Positions 31,288 through 39,865 of a DNA stretch of 42,304 bases are shown here, piece after piece. Origin of the DNA: Thiofilum sp. (GTDB taxonomy: Bacteria; Pseudomonadota; Gammaproteobacteria; Thiotrichales; Thiotrichaceae); the NCBI RefSeq assembly GCF_016711335.1, contig NZ_JADJTF010000007.1:1-42304 (forward strand), written 5' to 3'. The stretch's first letter is position 1. Each line of letters begins with the position of its first letter. Position numbers and translations under genes: made by a program. The notes beneath the pieces were generated by a model. The model did no database searches. It was not told the origin of the DNA and worked only from the letters and a program-made list of their open reading frames with translations.

Positions 31288-31839
31288 TTAAAATGCGTAA
31301 GCCGCTTCTGGTGAAAGGTGGTCTTGGTTACCTTTAAATAAACCACTAACAGCGCTGCCAGTACTCGATAAAATGCCAGTAGAACTATTAATGTTATATA
31401 GGGAACTTGCAGCCGATCCCAAAGCACCGTAGCCCTTGATACGCATGGAGCTTGCAGCTTGATCTACATAGTCCAAGTCGTTCTGTACACCCATACGAGT
31501 CATCTTATTCTTAAAGGCTACCTGTTCACGCATACGATCGATATTATCAGCCATAATCTTACGTGACTTAATCATCGCACCTAGACCGATATCAGTAGTG
31601 CCACCCATAGAAGCTTGTAGCTGAGTGATGGTCTCAAAGTCTTCCTCGTTCTGTTGCATGATAAGAAAGTTCTCTTCCATGCGGCGATTGGTTTCAGTGA
31701 TACTAATCTCTGCCTGCTCTGCTCGTTTCGCGGCTGCGGCCTCTTCAGCATCAGCTTGTTTATGACCGCTGTATATGCTGACAGCAGCGTTCGCTAGAGA
31801 ACCAATGGCAGCGGCTGCGGCTAGAATTGGGAATGGCAT
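31288..31839 (-). CDS. internal virion protein (gp14-like)
   Basis: A 183-residue protein with an Ala-rich hydrophobic N-terminal helix (ILAAAAAIGSLANAAVSIY), a long coiled-coil middle (EEAAAAKRAEQAEISITETNRRMEENF) and a Gly/Ser-rich C-terminal half. This is the usual make-up of T7 gp14-type core proteins, which insert in the outer membrane during ejection. It starts 19 bases inside the upstream gene. A lower-level match, but the order of neighbours supports the call. Confidence 0.7.
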   Translation of the reverse strand: MPFPILAAAAAIGSLANAAVSIYSGHKQADAEEAAAAKRAEQAEISITETNRRMEENFLIMQQNEEDFETITQLQASMGGTTDIGLGAMIKSRKIMADNIDRMREQVAFKNKMTRMGVQNDLDYVDQAASSMRIKGYGALGSAASSLYNINSSTGILSSTGSAVSGLFKGNQDHLSPEAAYAF

Positions 31840-32213
31840 AGTCTACCTCTCGAATACATTTTATAGTTATCAAGCAATACTTGTTCATCTTTGAAGCCAA
31901 GACGACTAACAAAGCGTTGCCCTATCTCATAGTCCTGCTTAACAAAACAAACTATACGTAAGCCCTCTGGGAACAACTCTACTATCTGCTTACATAGTTT
32001 GTATGTAGTAATTGCGTACTTGTTAACTAGGTCACTAAATATGCAGTATACTTCTCGGTTAACAGATAGACCAAGGCAGGCTACTAGGCCATCGCTTGCT
32101 TCTATCGTGTAACCATACTTATAATCTAACTCGTTAGGTGTCTCGCCCGCGTGCACATGACGGGCATCAATCTTGTGGATATCACCTATCCGGTAGTTGC
32201 GTAACTTAACCAT
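31821..32213 (-). CDS. GNAT-like protein (T7 gp13-like position)
   Basis: A 130-residue protein whose C-terminal end (QRFVSRLGFKDEQ) and overall pattern resemble GNAT acetyltransferases. T7-like phages have a related protein of this size at exactly this place, between the tail tube and internal virion genes. The ATG at 32213 lies within the end of the tail tube gene. A TTG one codon upstream is ignored. Whether it is catalytically active or serves virion assembly is unknown. Confidence 0.65.
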   Translation of the reverse strand: MVKLRNYRIGDIHKIDARHVHAGETPNELDYKYGYTIEASDGLVACLGLSVNREVYCIFSDLVNKYAITTYKLCKQIVELFPEGLRIVCFVKQDYEIGQRFVSRLGFKDEQVLLDNYKMYSRGRLCHSQF

Positions 32214-34443
32214 CAAACTGTACTCCCTCTGTAACGATAGCTACCACGCCTAGTGGTAACGGGGAGTCAGATACAAAGTAAACATCGCGATCGATGGAAT
32301 AAGAGAACTCGGGTTGTAGTATAAGCTCACCAGAATAGACCGGAGCACTTTCACTCAGTAGCTGAGTAGAAGTATTAAAGTTAATTTCTCTTAACCTTGT
32401 TAACGCTTCTCCTATTTTACAAGCCATTGTGTGATCGAAGCGAACCATAAGCTTATGGTGCTTACAGATAGAACCCTGAGAACTGCCAGCCGGCGAAGCG
32501 ACTTCCATGCGTACTGGTTTAATAATAGATGTATAGTTAAAGCCAGATACGTTGAAGAATACAACGTTGTTCTGTGGATTAAGTACTTGGTAACGATCAT
32601 CGTCTGCTACTGAGTCGTACGTGTAGCTTATACCATAAGGGATAATATCGGTTGATAAGCAGTGCGTGTGTCCCAGCGGAGTGGCATCGTTATAGACTAC
32701 CTCTAGATCAAAGAAAATAGGCTCTACTATATCAGTCACGTGATTACCTATAACATGGCAATCAAGAAGAGCCGCACTGTAGAAGTCAAACTTATTAATA
32801 CCCTTGGGAGCAAACTTACCATCATCTAATACTTCAAATACGTAGTTAAAGGCACCTGTATCATAGTTCCAGCGAATCACTACAAAGTAGACACTACCGT
32901 TAATTGCGATAATGTTCATCACGCGGCCATCGTACCACATGTTCTGGTCAATACCACTAGTCCAGGTAGCACCACTAGTGCCAAGTATGTGTCTAGTCCA
33001 CATTGATAAGCCGAAGTCTTTGTCACGAGTAAGCGCCGCTACTTTGCCTAGATCATCCACGCACCACATTGTCTTGCGTGATGAGTCGTATGTTGCATCA
33101 ATCAATCTAGTTGTAAGACCTGAGCTATATGCGCTTGAAGAAGGAAACTCAGAGAAGAATGTATTTAGGTTTTGTACCTTCCAACTCTTCTCAGTATCGT
33201 TGTAAGTGAAACCATTAAAAGAAGAGCCATCTTTACCTAAAAAGACAATCTCACCACCAGCACGAACAGAACCCATAACAGCTGAGCCGTTACGAGAAAC
33301 CTGCAAGCAGTTAACATTGCCAGGTTGAAAGCCTAACGTTGCGTCCTTTAGTGGATATAAATACTCAAACTCTTTGGAGCCAAAAATTAAATCAGTTGAG
33401 TTGTTAGACCAGTGGTGCTCTGTAGAATCTGTATATTTAGACGTAAGAGTAAAAGGATATAGCGGGCTAAGAGTAGCCAACTCAGGGTCAGTAATATCTT
33501 CACGAGACATTACTGAGGTATCACCATCAGAACTAATATAAATAGAGTTAGGATTTTTGTCTGTTCCACCGAAGATCAAGCGATTAGCAAAAATAGTGCA
33601 TGTGCGAGGATAGCCGTAGTAAGGTGACCAAGCACAATGTGCCCAAGATAGAGTAGAATAATCAGTCGCAGGGGCGCTACCAGCTATTAAGTCGCAGGAC
33701 GCATAGTAGTAAGAACCACCATTCATGTTGATGGCTTTGGCTTTATAGTAACCCCAGGCGGCACCATTCCATGCCTTAAAGATAGAACCAACCTCTATTT
33801 TAAGCGGAGAGTAATCGTTTTGACTTATACGATAAGGACCACCAATAAGGCTAATAAAAGGCCTAATTACATATGTATTGTCGGCACCAGTTGAGACATT
33901 TGTATATAAAAATGGAACGCGATTCATCCTAACTACGTTGGGAGTAATGTCGCCAGCATCAATATACATTTCCTTTGTATACCAATCTACTACAAGAGGC
34001 ATACTAGCACCATTGCATATAACAGTACCAAAGGTAGTCTCTACGCTTTGCATGCTTTCTAGCAAGAAGTAATTTAGAGAAGTGTTACCTGTAGCGGTCT
34101 GCAAGTCGGTCTCTACACTAAATTCATAACGGCCAGAAACATCTATCCAGCGTATATAACGTAGCTTTATTTTGCCATCGTAGCCAGACATGTAAAAGTA
34201 GACAAACTTATTGTTTTTCTTATTATATACTATTCGTGTAATAACATTGTTGCCCTGGGGAGCGCTAAATAAATGCTGATACCTTGTCCCTGGTCTTTTA
34301 TAAACACCACCTGCTGGTAGTGGAAGCACGTTCTCAAGGTTATCACATGACTGTGCATACACAGCTAGATCAGTACGGCCACGTGCCTGGTTACTAATCT
34401 CACCGCCAAACAAAGCATTCTTTATGCTTCTATAACGAGCCAT
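32206..34443 (-). CDS. tail tubular protein B (nozzle, gp12-like)
   Basis: A 745-residue tail nozzle protein. The N-terminal signature (KNALFGGEISNQARGRTDLAVY...CDNLENVLPLPAGGVYKRPGT) is typical of T7 gp12-type tail tube proteins. The beta-rich body follows. It builds the lower part of the short tail, to which fibres attach. It begins directly after the stop of the tail tube A gene and ends inside the GNAT-like gene. Confidence 0.9.
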   Translation of the reverse strand: MARYRSIKNALFGGEISNQARGRTDLAVYAQSCDNLENVLPLPAGGVYKRPGTRYQHLFSAPQGNNVITRIVYNKKNNKFVYFYMSGYDGKIKLRYIRWIDVSGRYEFSVETDLQTATGNTSLNYFLLESMQSVETTFGTVICNGASMPLVVDWYTKEMYIDAGDITPNVVRMNRVPFLYTNVSTGADNTYVIRPFISLIGGPYRISQNDYSPLKIEVGSIFKAWNGAAWGYYKAKAINMNGGSYYYASCDLIAGSAPATDYSTLSWAHCAWSPYYGYPRTCTIFANRLIFGGTDKNPNSIYISSDGDTSVMSREDITDPELATLSPLYPFTLTSKYTDSTEHHWSNNSTDLIFGSKEFEYLYPLKDATLGFQPGNVNCLQVSRNGSAVMGSVRAGGEIVFLGKDGSSFNGFTYNDTEKSWKVQNLNTFFSEFPSSSAYSSGLTTRLIDATYDSSRKTMWCVDDLGKVAALTRDKDFGLSMWTRHILGTSGATWTSGIDQNMWYDGRVMNIIAINGSVYFVVIRWNYDTGAFNYVFEVLDDGKFAPKGINKFDFYSAALLDCHVIGNHVTDIVEPIFFDLEVVYNDATPLGHTHCLSTDIIPYGISYTYDSVADDDRYQVLNPQNNVVFFNVSGFNYTSIIKPVRMEVASPAGSSQGSICKHHKLMVRFDHTMACKIGEALTRLREINFNTSTQLLSESAPVYSGELILQPEFSYSIDRDVYFVSDSPLPLGVVAIVTEGVQFDG

Positions 34444-35000
34444 TATAACCTCGAATTCGTCCAGTCGTCTGATATTATGCTTGGTACTTTACCTTCAGTA
34501 CTATCCAAGAAGCGCGCTTTCCTTACTGATGCACTATACATCTCGTAAAGTTTAACTGCTCTCTCTGTACTGTTAGTTAAAGAGTAACATATCTCTGTAG
34601 CAATACTAAGTGCTAAAGCATCGCAGAAAGAAGCATCCCAGAACTCTACTGCAATGATGTTAGATATGTATCTTAATTCTATTTCATCTAAATTTGTGTA
34701 TAATGTGCGCCCTTCGACTATATAGTCGGTCGCATCGTCATCTATACTTAGTACTTTCACACAATCTACTGGTAGAATGTATGCGTACAAGTAAGATGAT
34801 ATGTTACAAATAGCTTCTCGTGTAGGTGTCGTACGAACTATGGCAAAGTTCCAACAACCATCACGAAGAACCTCGTCACGCTTCATAATAAATATGGCGT
34901 TAACTAGTGCGGCTTCTCTACAGTCCTCAGTCAATGAACTGATAACCCTAGCGCCTACCTGTATTAATGCTTTATTTGCAATATCTATTAAATTTGCCAT
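34443..35000 (-). CDS. tail tubular protein A (adaptor, gp11-like)
   Basis: A 185-residue adaptor linking the portal to the tail nozzle. It has the usual N-terminus for this family (DIANKALIQVGARVISSL...REAALVNAIFIMKRDEVLRDGCWNFA). It is the first tail gene after the capsid unit and lies just downstream of an intrinsic terminator (35004-35038), so tail expression must rely on readthrough or a promoter not recognised here. No strong ribosome-binding site is visible before its ATG. Confidence 0.88.
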   Translation of the reverse strand: MANLIDIANKALIQVGARVISSLTEDCREAALVNAIFIMKRDEVLRDGCWNFAIVRTTPTREAICNISSYLYAYILPVDCVKVLSIDDDATDYIVEGRTLYTNLDEIELRYISNIIAVEFWDASFCDALALSIATEICYSLTNSTERAVKLYEMYSASVRKARFLDSTEGKVPSIISDDWTNSRL

Positions 35001-35003
35001 ATT

Positions 35004-35038
35004 TAAAAATAGGGGCCAGCCTATTAGACCAGCCCCTA
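35004..35038 (-). terminator. intrinsic terminator after capsid unit
   Basis: On the minus strand TAGGGGC (35038-35032) pairs with GCCCCTA (35016-35010), followed by TTTTTA. It lies directly after the putative decoration protein gene. It should reduce transcription of the tail genes relative to the capsid genes. Confidence 0.8.
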
Positions 35039-35053
35039 CTCCGAAGGAAAAGA

Positions 35054-35491
35054 TTAATGTTTGCTGTATTCTACAACAACTTTAATCGAACCTGCAACAG
35101 CTGTTGATGCTGCTGACATAGATAGGATAACTTCTTGTTCAGCTGACAAACGTGAGAATAAACCAACGTTTGTTGCAACTGCTGAATCAGCTAGGTATTG
35201 GCCAGCTGATGTGAAGTCCATTGATGGTGCAAGTGCATCGGTATCGTCTGCGAAACCAAGTACGCCTGCGCCTGTTGTTCCAAGGTCTGTCCAAATAACT
35301 TTTACGTTATGGATCATTGAACCCGCTGGAAGTTTCATCAATTTGATAACATCGGTTGCGCCGATGATAGCACCAGACAATACGAACTCGTCGTAAGCCA
35401 AGTGCATAGCACCGTCTTTTTCACCTTGTGGTATCAATACTAATGGTACTTCGTTAGCTTTTGCTGCATTTGTTCCGTATAAATCAGCCAT
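35054..35491 (-). CDS. putative head decoration/stabilising protein
   Basis: A 145-residue, Ala/Val/Ser-rich, beta-structured protein encoded directly after the major capsid protein, with its own AAGGAG, and before a terminator. High-level co-expression with capsid and small beta-rich make-up are typical of head decoration or cement proteins. I recall similar small proteins in related podovirus heads without a firm functional name. Confidence 0.65.
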   Translation of the reverse strand: MADLYGTNAAKANEVPLVLIPQGEKDGAMHLAYDEFVLSGAIIGATDVIKLMKLPAGSMIHNVKVIWTDLGTTGAGVLGFADDTDALAPSMDFTSAGQYLADSAVATNVGLFSRLSAEQEVILSMSAASTAVAGSIKVVVEYSKH

Positions 35492-35504
35492 TGTATCTCC
35501 TTAA

Positions 35505-36446
35505 TTAAGCTGTAACGATCTGTACAACTTTTTCTTCTTCCATACGAACGCCGCCCAAGTCCATAGATGCATAAACTTGTGCTGAGTATGATTTGTCGTT
35601 ACGCTCGTCAACTCTACCACTCATGCTTTCATGCATACCACAGATCACGCCATCGCCAATGAAAGCGATTGCAGAAATGTTTGTTGCGCCTACAGCAGTT
35701 CCACCTGAGTTGTATAAACCAGTTGTTGTGCTGTATTTGAAAACAGATGCATTGTAAGCAGCTGCAAGAGGCATAATGCTTGAAGAAACAACCTTAAACT
35801 CGAAGCCTAAGAATGTGTTCAATTCGCCGTTTACAAGAGCTTTTACAGAGTTGTAGTCAGCGCTTGTAACTTCAACTTGAGTCAATAAAGCTTCAAGGTT
35901 AGCTGGTGTGATAGCGATGTAACGTTTTCCAACAACATCTTTGTCATCCAACAAGAACTTTGCTTTACGCAAAGCTTGGATATTTAGACCAGATAGTGAG
36001 CCAGCTGATACAGCTGCTAACTTCTGTGTGTTTGGTAGGATAACAGAGCTTCCACCTGACTCACCAGAGCGTGCTACGCCCAACAATGAATCAATGATGA
36101 TGCTGTCCATCTTACGTCCCATAGCATTGCGAGCAGCAATAGCGTACTCAGACTCTGGGTTATGGATGTTTTCTAATTTGTCCCATTTGTCTACCAATGT
36201 AGCCCATTCGTATTTCTTAGTGATAAGCATACGTCTTGAGTGATCGATATCCAAGTTAGGTGTATCGCTGTTACGAGCTGTCTTTTCGATAGCTTCAGCT
36301 GTTCCTAAACGATCGAAGTACTCTGCGTTTCCTTTGAATGTTTCTTTACGAACCAAAGGTGCAAGTACAGAAGCTTTCTGTTGTGATAAGTGATAAACGT
36401 TAGCAGTAAACTGCTTAACTCTCCAGGTTTCTATTACGCTGTTGAT
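35505..36446 (-). CDS. major capsid protein (apparent AUC start)
   Basis: The main head protein of a podovirus-type HK97-fold family. Encoded from 36446 it has 313 residues. The typical N-terminal segment (TWRVKQFTANVYHLSQQK, then VRKETFKGNAEYFDRLG) is encoded in frame upstream of 36356, the first canonical start (TTG), which has no ribosome-binding site. GGAGG at 36459-36455 lies eight bases before an ATC codon (36446-36444), giving an N-terminus of NSVIETW after the first residue. No ATG, GTG or TTG occurs in between. Either AUC starts translation or an ATG has been miscalled. The gene has its own promoter, structured leader and terminator. Confidence 0.85.
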   Translation of the reverse strand: MNSVIETWRVKQFTANVYHLSQQKASVLAPLVRKETFKGNAEYFDRLGTAEAIEKTARNSDTPNLDIDHSRRMLITKKYEWATLVDKWDKLENIHNPESEYAIAARNAMGRKMDSIIIDSLLGVARSGESGGSSVILPNTQKLAAVSAGSLSGLNIQALRKAKFLLDDKDVVGKRYIAITPANLEALLTQVEVTSADYNSVKALVNGELNTFLGFEFKVVSSSIMPLAAAYNASVFKYSTTTGLYNSGGTAVGATNISAIAFIGDGVICGMHESMSGRVDERNDKSYSAQVYASMDLGGVRMEEEKVVQIVTA

Positions 36447-36478
36447 ATAGGTATCCTCCGTTAAGAGTACATCTTAAC
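36444..36478 (-). promoter_or_regulatory. capsid ribosome-binding site with adjoining hairpin
   Basis: GGAGG (36459-36455) lies directly next to a perfect 7-bp hairpin (36478-36472 paired with 36466-36460, loop TGTAC on the minus strand). The stem ends exactly where the GGAGG begins, leaving it exposed. The start codon position, eight bases further, is ATC. Confidence 0.65.
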
Positions 36479-36600
36479 TATAGATTAAATAATAAAAGTT
36501 TATTTCGTTGGCTTGTCCCGAAGGGGCCTACTAGTTTGACGGACTTCTCCGTGTGCGCAAGCGCACGTCACTACGACAGGGGTCCAGATGGACTTATCCT
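36479..36600 (-). ncRNA. GC-rich structured 5' leader of capsid mRNA
   Basis: About 120 bases with no reading frame of note, much more GC-rich than their surroundings. On the minus strand there are clear hairpins: GTCC-ATCT-GGAC (around 36593-36582), GTGCG-CTTG-CGCAC (around 36565-36552), ACGGA-GAAG-TCCGT (around 36552-36539), a UUCG-containing stem near 36525-36510, and AATAAA-CT-TTTATT closer to the gene. They could protect the message or regulate its translation. I recognise no known riboswitch or ribozyme core. Confidence 0.5.
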
Positions 36601-36606
36601 ACTTTT

Positions 36607-36635
36607 ATTATCTAAACTATTAGAGTTTATGTCAA
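36607..36635 (-). promoter_or_regulatory. strong sigma70-like promoter for capsid genes
   Basis: On the minus strand a perfect TTGACA (36635-36630) and GATAAT (36612-36607, five of six) are exactly 17 bases apart, the best promoter match I found in the window. The TTGACA includes the stop codon of the scaffold gene. The expected start is near 36600, just before the structured leader. Confidence 0.75.
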
Positions 36636-37471
36636 CTAAATAGCTTCTGATATAGATCACTTACACGGTTAACAACCTTCTTATGGTCGCCGTGTGATGG
36701 ATCACCGTACTCTGGACGGGATTGTAACTCGTTAATCTCGCGTTGTGCTTCCTCAGGAGTCATACCAAGTTTAGTGTTTGCTTCACCACGGAACTTATCC
36801 TCACCAAGCAACTTACCAACTTCAGCGAGTGTCTTGATAATACGTACATCAGAATCTAGGCCCTTTTCAGCTAAGTATTCGATGAAACCATCGCCACCTA
36901 CACGCTTCGCGGCTGCTACAGCAGCGTTAATCATCTTAGGATAGCCTTCGCCCCACTCCTTCTGAAGTGTGGTTTTATTATCTTCAACCATCTTAGCTTT
37001 TACAGCTTGCTGTGCTTGCACGTCGGCTTGTTGTCCACCAACATACATCTCCATGATAGCCTGTGCTTGCTTAGGAAGTAAGCCTGCTTTATGGAATGCC
37101 TCAGAGAAGCCCTTAAGTGCGGCTGGATCAAGGTTTATTTTGCTATTATCTAATGCGTATTTATCAACTGGCGGTCTACCAAGAGAATCATAGAAAGAGT
37201 TCCAATCATCATCAGAAGCCTTCTCGCCTGGAACTAGTACACCCTTCTTACCAATCAAGCCTTGAGCATGAATGTATGACTTAGCCAAAGTTGCAGGGTC
37301 ATCAAAAGTAGCGATAGCAGAATGGCCACGAATGTCTTCTGGGAGGCTGTCTTTCCATGAAGTAGATACCCCACTATTGGTAGAAGTAGAAGTCCCACTG
37401 CCACTATCTGTATTAGTAGAACCACCGCCATTAGAACTATCAGCATTTGTACCCTCGTTTAATAAACTCAT
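36632..37471 (-). CDS. capsid assembly scaffolding protein
   Basis: A 279-residue protein placed between portal and capsid, as usual for podovirus scaffold. The first ~40 residues are Ser/Thr/Gly/Asn-rich and probably disordered. The middle has LPEDIRGHSAIATFDDPATLAKSYIHAQ (here about residues 43-70) as in many phage scaffolds. The C-terminal half is charged and helical, with a basic end for binding capsid protein. Its stop lies within the -35 box of the capsid promoter. Confidence 0.85.
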   Translation of the reverse strand: MSLLNEGTNADSSNGGGSTNTDSGSGTSTSTNSGVSTSWKDSLPEDIRGHSAIATFDDPATLAKSYIHAQGLIGKKGVLVPGEKASDDDWNSFYDSLGRPPVDKYALDNSKINLDPAALKGFSEAFHKAGLLPKQAQAIMEMYVGGQQADVQAQQAVKAKMVEDNKTTLQKEWGEGYPKMINAAVAAAKRVGGDGFIEYLAEKGLDSDVRIIKTLAEVGKLLGEDKFRGEANTKLGMTPEEAQREINELQSRPEYGDPSHGDHKKVVNRVSDLYQKLFS

Positions 37472-37692
37472 TCTGTCTCACCCTTTAATAATTGATCAAA
37501 TTGTTCTACGGTTAAATTAACCTTGTGTAATATCTCAACGACGACAGAGCGCTGCCCTTCAGCGAAGGCATCACCCTTGTGTGTTTGTAATATGTGATAT
37601 CTGCTCATCAGGTCATACAACACCTGCTTGCCCTCTTCGGTCCCAAAGAAGCGCTTGTATGCCACCACTAAATCTCTATATGTTTCTGTCAT
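37468..37692 (-). CDS. Bbp19-like small protein
   Basis: A 74-residue, helical protein (VAYKRFFGTEEGKQVLYDLMSRYHI) of the kind found between portal and scaffold in many short-tailed phages and named after Bordetella phage Bbp19. The role in head assembly is not established. It starts in an overlap with the portal stop and ends in an ATGA overlap with the scaffold gene. Confidence 0.7.
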   Translation of the reverse strand: MTETYRDLVVAYKRFFGTEEGKQVLYDLMSRYHILQTHKGDAFAEGQRSVVVEILHKVNLTVEQFDQLLKGETE

Positions 37693-39344
37693 CCCATTAC
37701 CTGTGAAGCCGCTGGTAGCACCTTAGATGCCATCTCAGCTTGCTGCATTTGTTGTTGCTGTGCCTGCATCTGCGCTGCCTGCTCAGCCTTTGCTGTTCGT
37801 ATCTTCTTGATCTCGTTCTTATCCCTAAGTAGCTTATATGGCAAGCCGTAAACATCAGTTAGTAAGTAACGGATAGCTGCATCTGGATCAATTATATCCA
37901 TAGACTGTGGTGCCATCTGTAGTATCGGAGCTACTTGCTGTATCGCACGTGTGAACGCTACGCCTTCACTTGCACGTTGCGCCTTTGCTACAAGTGAAGA
38001 ATACTTTACGCTAATTTCGCGTCCCTGAAGTGCCTCTGGTATCTTCGGGTACACGCCCTTGCGATAGCATATACGAAACACACGTGTGACAAGTGGTGAT
38101 AAGTACTCATGATGTTGCCTACCCATAACAGGTCCCATGAGACTTAGCGTATCCTCTGCCCGTTGCATGACCTCAGTAGCAGTCATCTGTGGGCCTTCTT
38201 TAAGCTGTAACTGATCCACGTAGAAGCCTGTACGTATACGTTTACGTACATCATCCACGGCTTGGTATCCAAAGTCTATCCTTGTATCAGTGATGAGTGG
38301 TCGTACTGGTATGCGCTCGATATCGCGTACAACAGTTAGCCCGCTTGGTGTTAGGCGTATGTTACCTAGCACGCAGTCATCAGACACCATAAGTGGTGGG
38401 TTGACCGCCTTCTGTGCCCCTTGCAGGACAGCCTTCATCATCTCGTTAACCATCTTGATGTCTGGTAACATCTCAGTACCAGGACCACGGCCGTATACTT
38501 CACCAGTTGTTTTGGTCCAGCGTGGTACCGCGTACGGGAACTCTTCGAAGCCACCCTCTGATAGCTGGTGCTTACATTCTAGCAGTATGTAGCATGACTT
38601 ATATGCGAAGTACTTCTTCTTGCCTTCATCGTCCTGTGGACGCACGACATGTAGTATATCGTACTTGTCCATGTCGCCCTTCTCGTACTTACGATAGTAC
38701 TCAGCAGGCAGTGAATCTTCACCGAACTCTTGCACCACTTGTCGCAAGTCCCACTGGAACAATCTATAGACGGTATCTACGCGACCTAGGTTATTCTCTT
38801 CAACGAAGATCTCTTTCATGTAGCGCGCTGAGAAGTGTACGAACGTATCATCATTCTCAGATATGAACATGCAACTTGAGCCGATAGCTCCAAGGTCAAG
38901 GTAGACCTCGTGTGTCTCTGTCTGGAAGTTAGAACTGTTCAGCACTACGTGTGTACGCTGAGTAGCAATCTGCAACCATGCACGTACATCATCTTGCTCG
39001 TCAAGCTGTGGATCATTCGTAGTAAACTCGAAGAACTGTGCAGCTGGGTTCGTTAGTCTCCCGTGGAGTGCTCCAGCTAGCAACTGGTTCGCTGCGATCG
39101 CGGTTGTATCAAACAACTCGTTCCCATACTTGTCGCCCGCTACGTGTGTAGTGGTGACAGCACCCTTACGAGGTATGATGTACTTGAACGCTTCGGCCCA
39201 GTGATTCTCCCATATGGATCTGTCGCTACGTACTCGCTCAAAACGATCACATATAGCCTTTATATAGGCTTTCTTCTCGCTGTTCTCTGACTCGTACTCG
39301 TCTTGTCCGATATCTTCTTTATCATTCTTATTGTAAGTAACCAC
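37689..39344 (-). CDS. portal (head-tail connector) protein
   Basis: A 551-residue portal that forms the dodecameric channel through which DNA is packed and ejected. The N-terminal half includes IWENHWAEAFKYIIPRKG and LFDTTAIAANQLLAGALHGRLTNPAAQFFEF (residues ~75-105), typical of T7-like portals. The C-terminus is Gln/Ala-rich and coiled-coil (residues ~515-551). It starts with GTG, five bases after AGGAG. It lies between the terminase large subunit side and the scaffold, in the usual order. Confidence 0.92.
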   Translation of the reverse strand: MVTYNKNDKEDIGQDEYESENSEKKAYIKAICDRFERVRSDRSIWENHWAEAFKYIIPRKGAVTTTHVAGDKYGNELFDTTAIAANQLLAGALHGRLTNPAAQFFEFTTNDPQLDEQDDVRAWLQIATQRTHVVLNSSNFQTETHEVYLDLGAIGSSCMFISENDDTFVHFSARYMKEIFVEENNLGRVDTVYRLFQWDLRQVVQEFGEDSLPAEYYRKYEKGDMDKYDILHVVRPQDDEGKKKYFAYKSCYILLECKHQLSEGGFEEFPYAVPRWTKTTGEVYGRGPGTEMLPDIKMVNEMMKAVLQGAQKAVNPPLMVSDDCVLGNIRLTPSGLTVVRDIERIPVRPLITDTRIDFGYQAVDDVRKRIRTGFYVDQLQLKEGPQMTATEVMQRAEDTLSLMGPVMGRQHHEYLSPLVTRVFRICYRKGVYPKIPEALQGREISVKYSSLVAKAQRASEGVAFTRAIQQVAPILQMAPQSMDIIDPDAAIRYLLTDVYGLPYKLLRDKNEIKKIRTAKAEQAAQMQAQQQQMQQAEMASKVLPAASQVMG

Positions 39345-39352
39345 TTAAGCTC

Positions 39353-39844
39353 CTAGCTGATAGTTAGATCTAGCATCTTCTTTTCTTGTAAGTTCTCTTC
39401 AAGCAGCCCGCGCTGTCTCATCAGGTCCTTGTTGCTCTTCAGTATGCTGATATAGTCGTTGTACTGTTTCGCGAAGTCGTTAGCGCCTTTATTGGCAGCT
39501 TGCTTCTTGCGTAGTAAATCATATATAGAAGCTTTTGCAGCGGTACCAGCAGCTTCCATCTGTGTTACATCCATTGTCTTAACAGGGTTATGTGTAACCA
39601 TGCGTTCTGTCTCAGTACCTGGGTTCAGCGTTTCGTCCTGTATATCTTCGCCACCCACATACGGAGCCATCGCACCGCTTGTGATAGCGTCAACCTCGCT
39701 CTGTTGTAACAGTCCTTGCTTGAGGTATCTCTGTACGTTTTCATCACCACTGAAGTCTAGTGACTTGGTTGCCTTCGTTAGTCTAGCTGTAGCGTCGCCT
39801 GCTGCTTGCGACACACCAGATATCGGATTAAGTGCGCTGCTCAT
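39353..39844 (-). CDS. hypothetical virion/assembly protein
   Basis: A 163-residue helical, polar protein with no recognised domain, preceded by AGGGGC and located between terminase large subunit and portal. Its residues ~105-163 are charged and coiled-coil-like. It is possibly a head completion or portal-associated factor. The position is the only clue. Confidence 0.55.
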   Translation of the reverse strand: MSSALNPISGVSQAAGDATARLTKATKSLDFSGDENVQRYLKQGLLQQSEVDAITSGAMAPYVGGEDIQDETLNPGTETERMVTHNPVKTMDVTQMEAAGTAAKASIYDLLRKKQAANKGANDFAKQYNDYISILKSNKDLMRQRGLLEENLQEKKMLDLTIS

Positions 39845-39865
39845 GAGTTGCCCCTTCTATGATCT

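Noticed and set aside
36481..36600. Known self-cleaving ribozyme or riboswitch in the capsid leader
   Set aside because: I looked for hammerhead core bases and other familiar conserved cores and found none; kept only as an unclassified structured leader.
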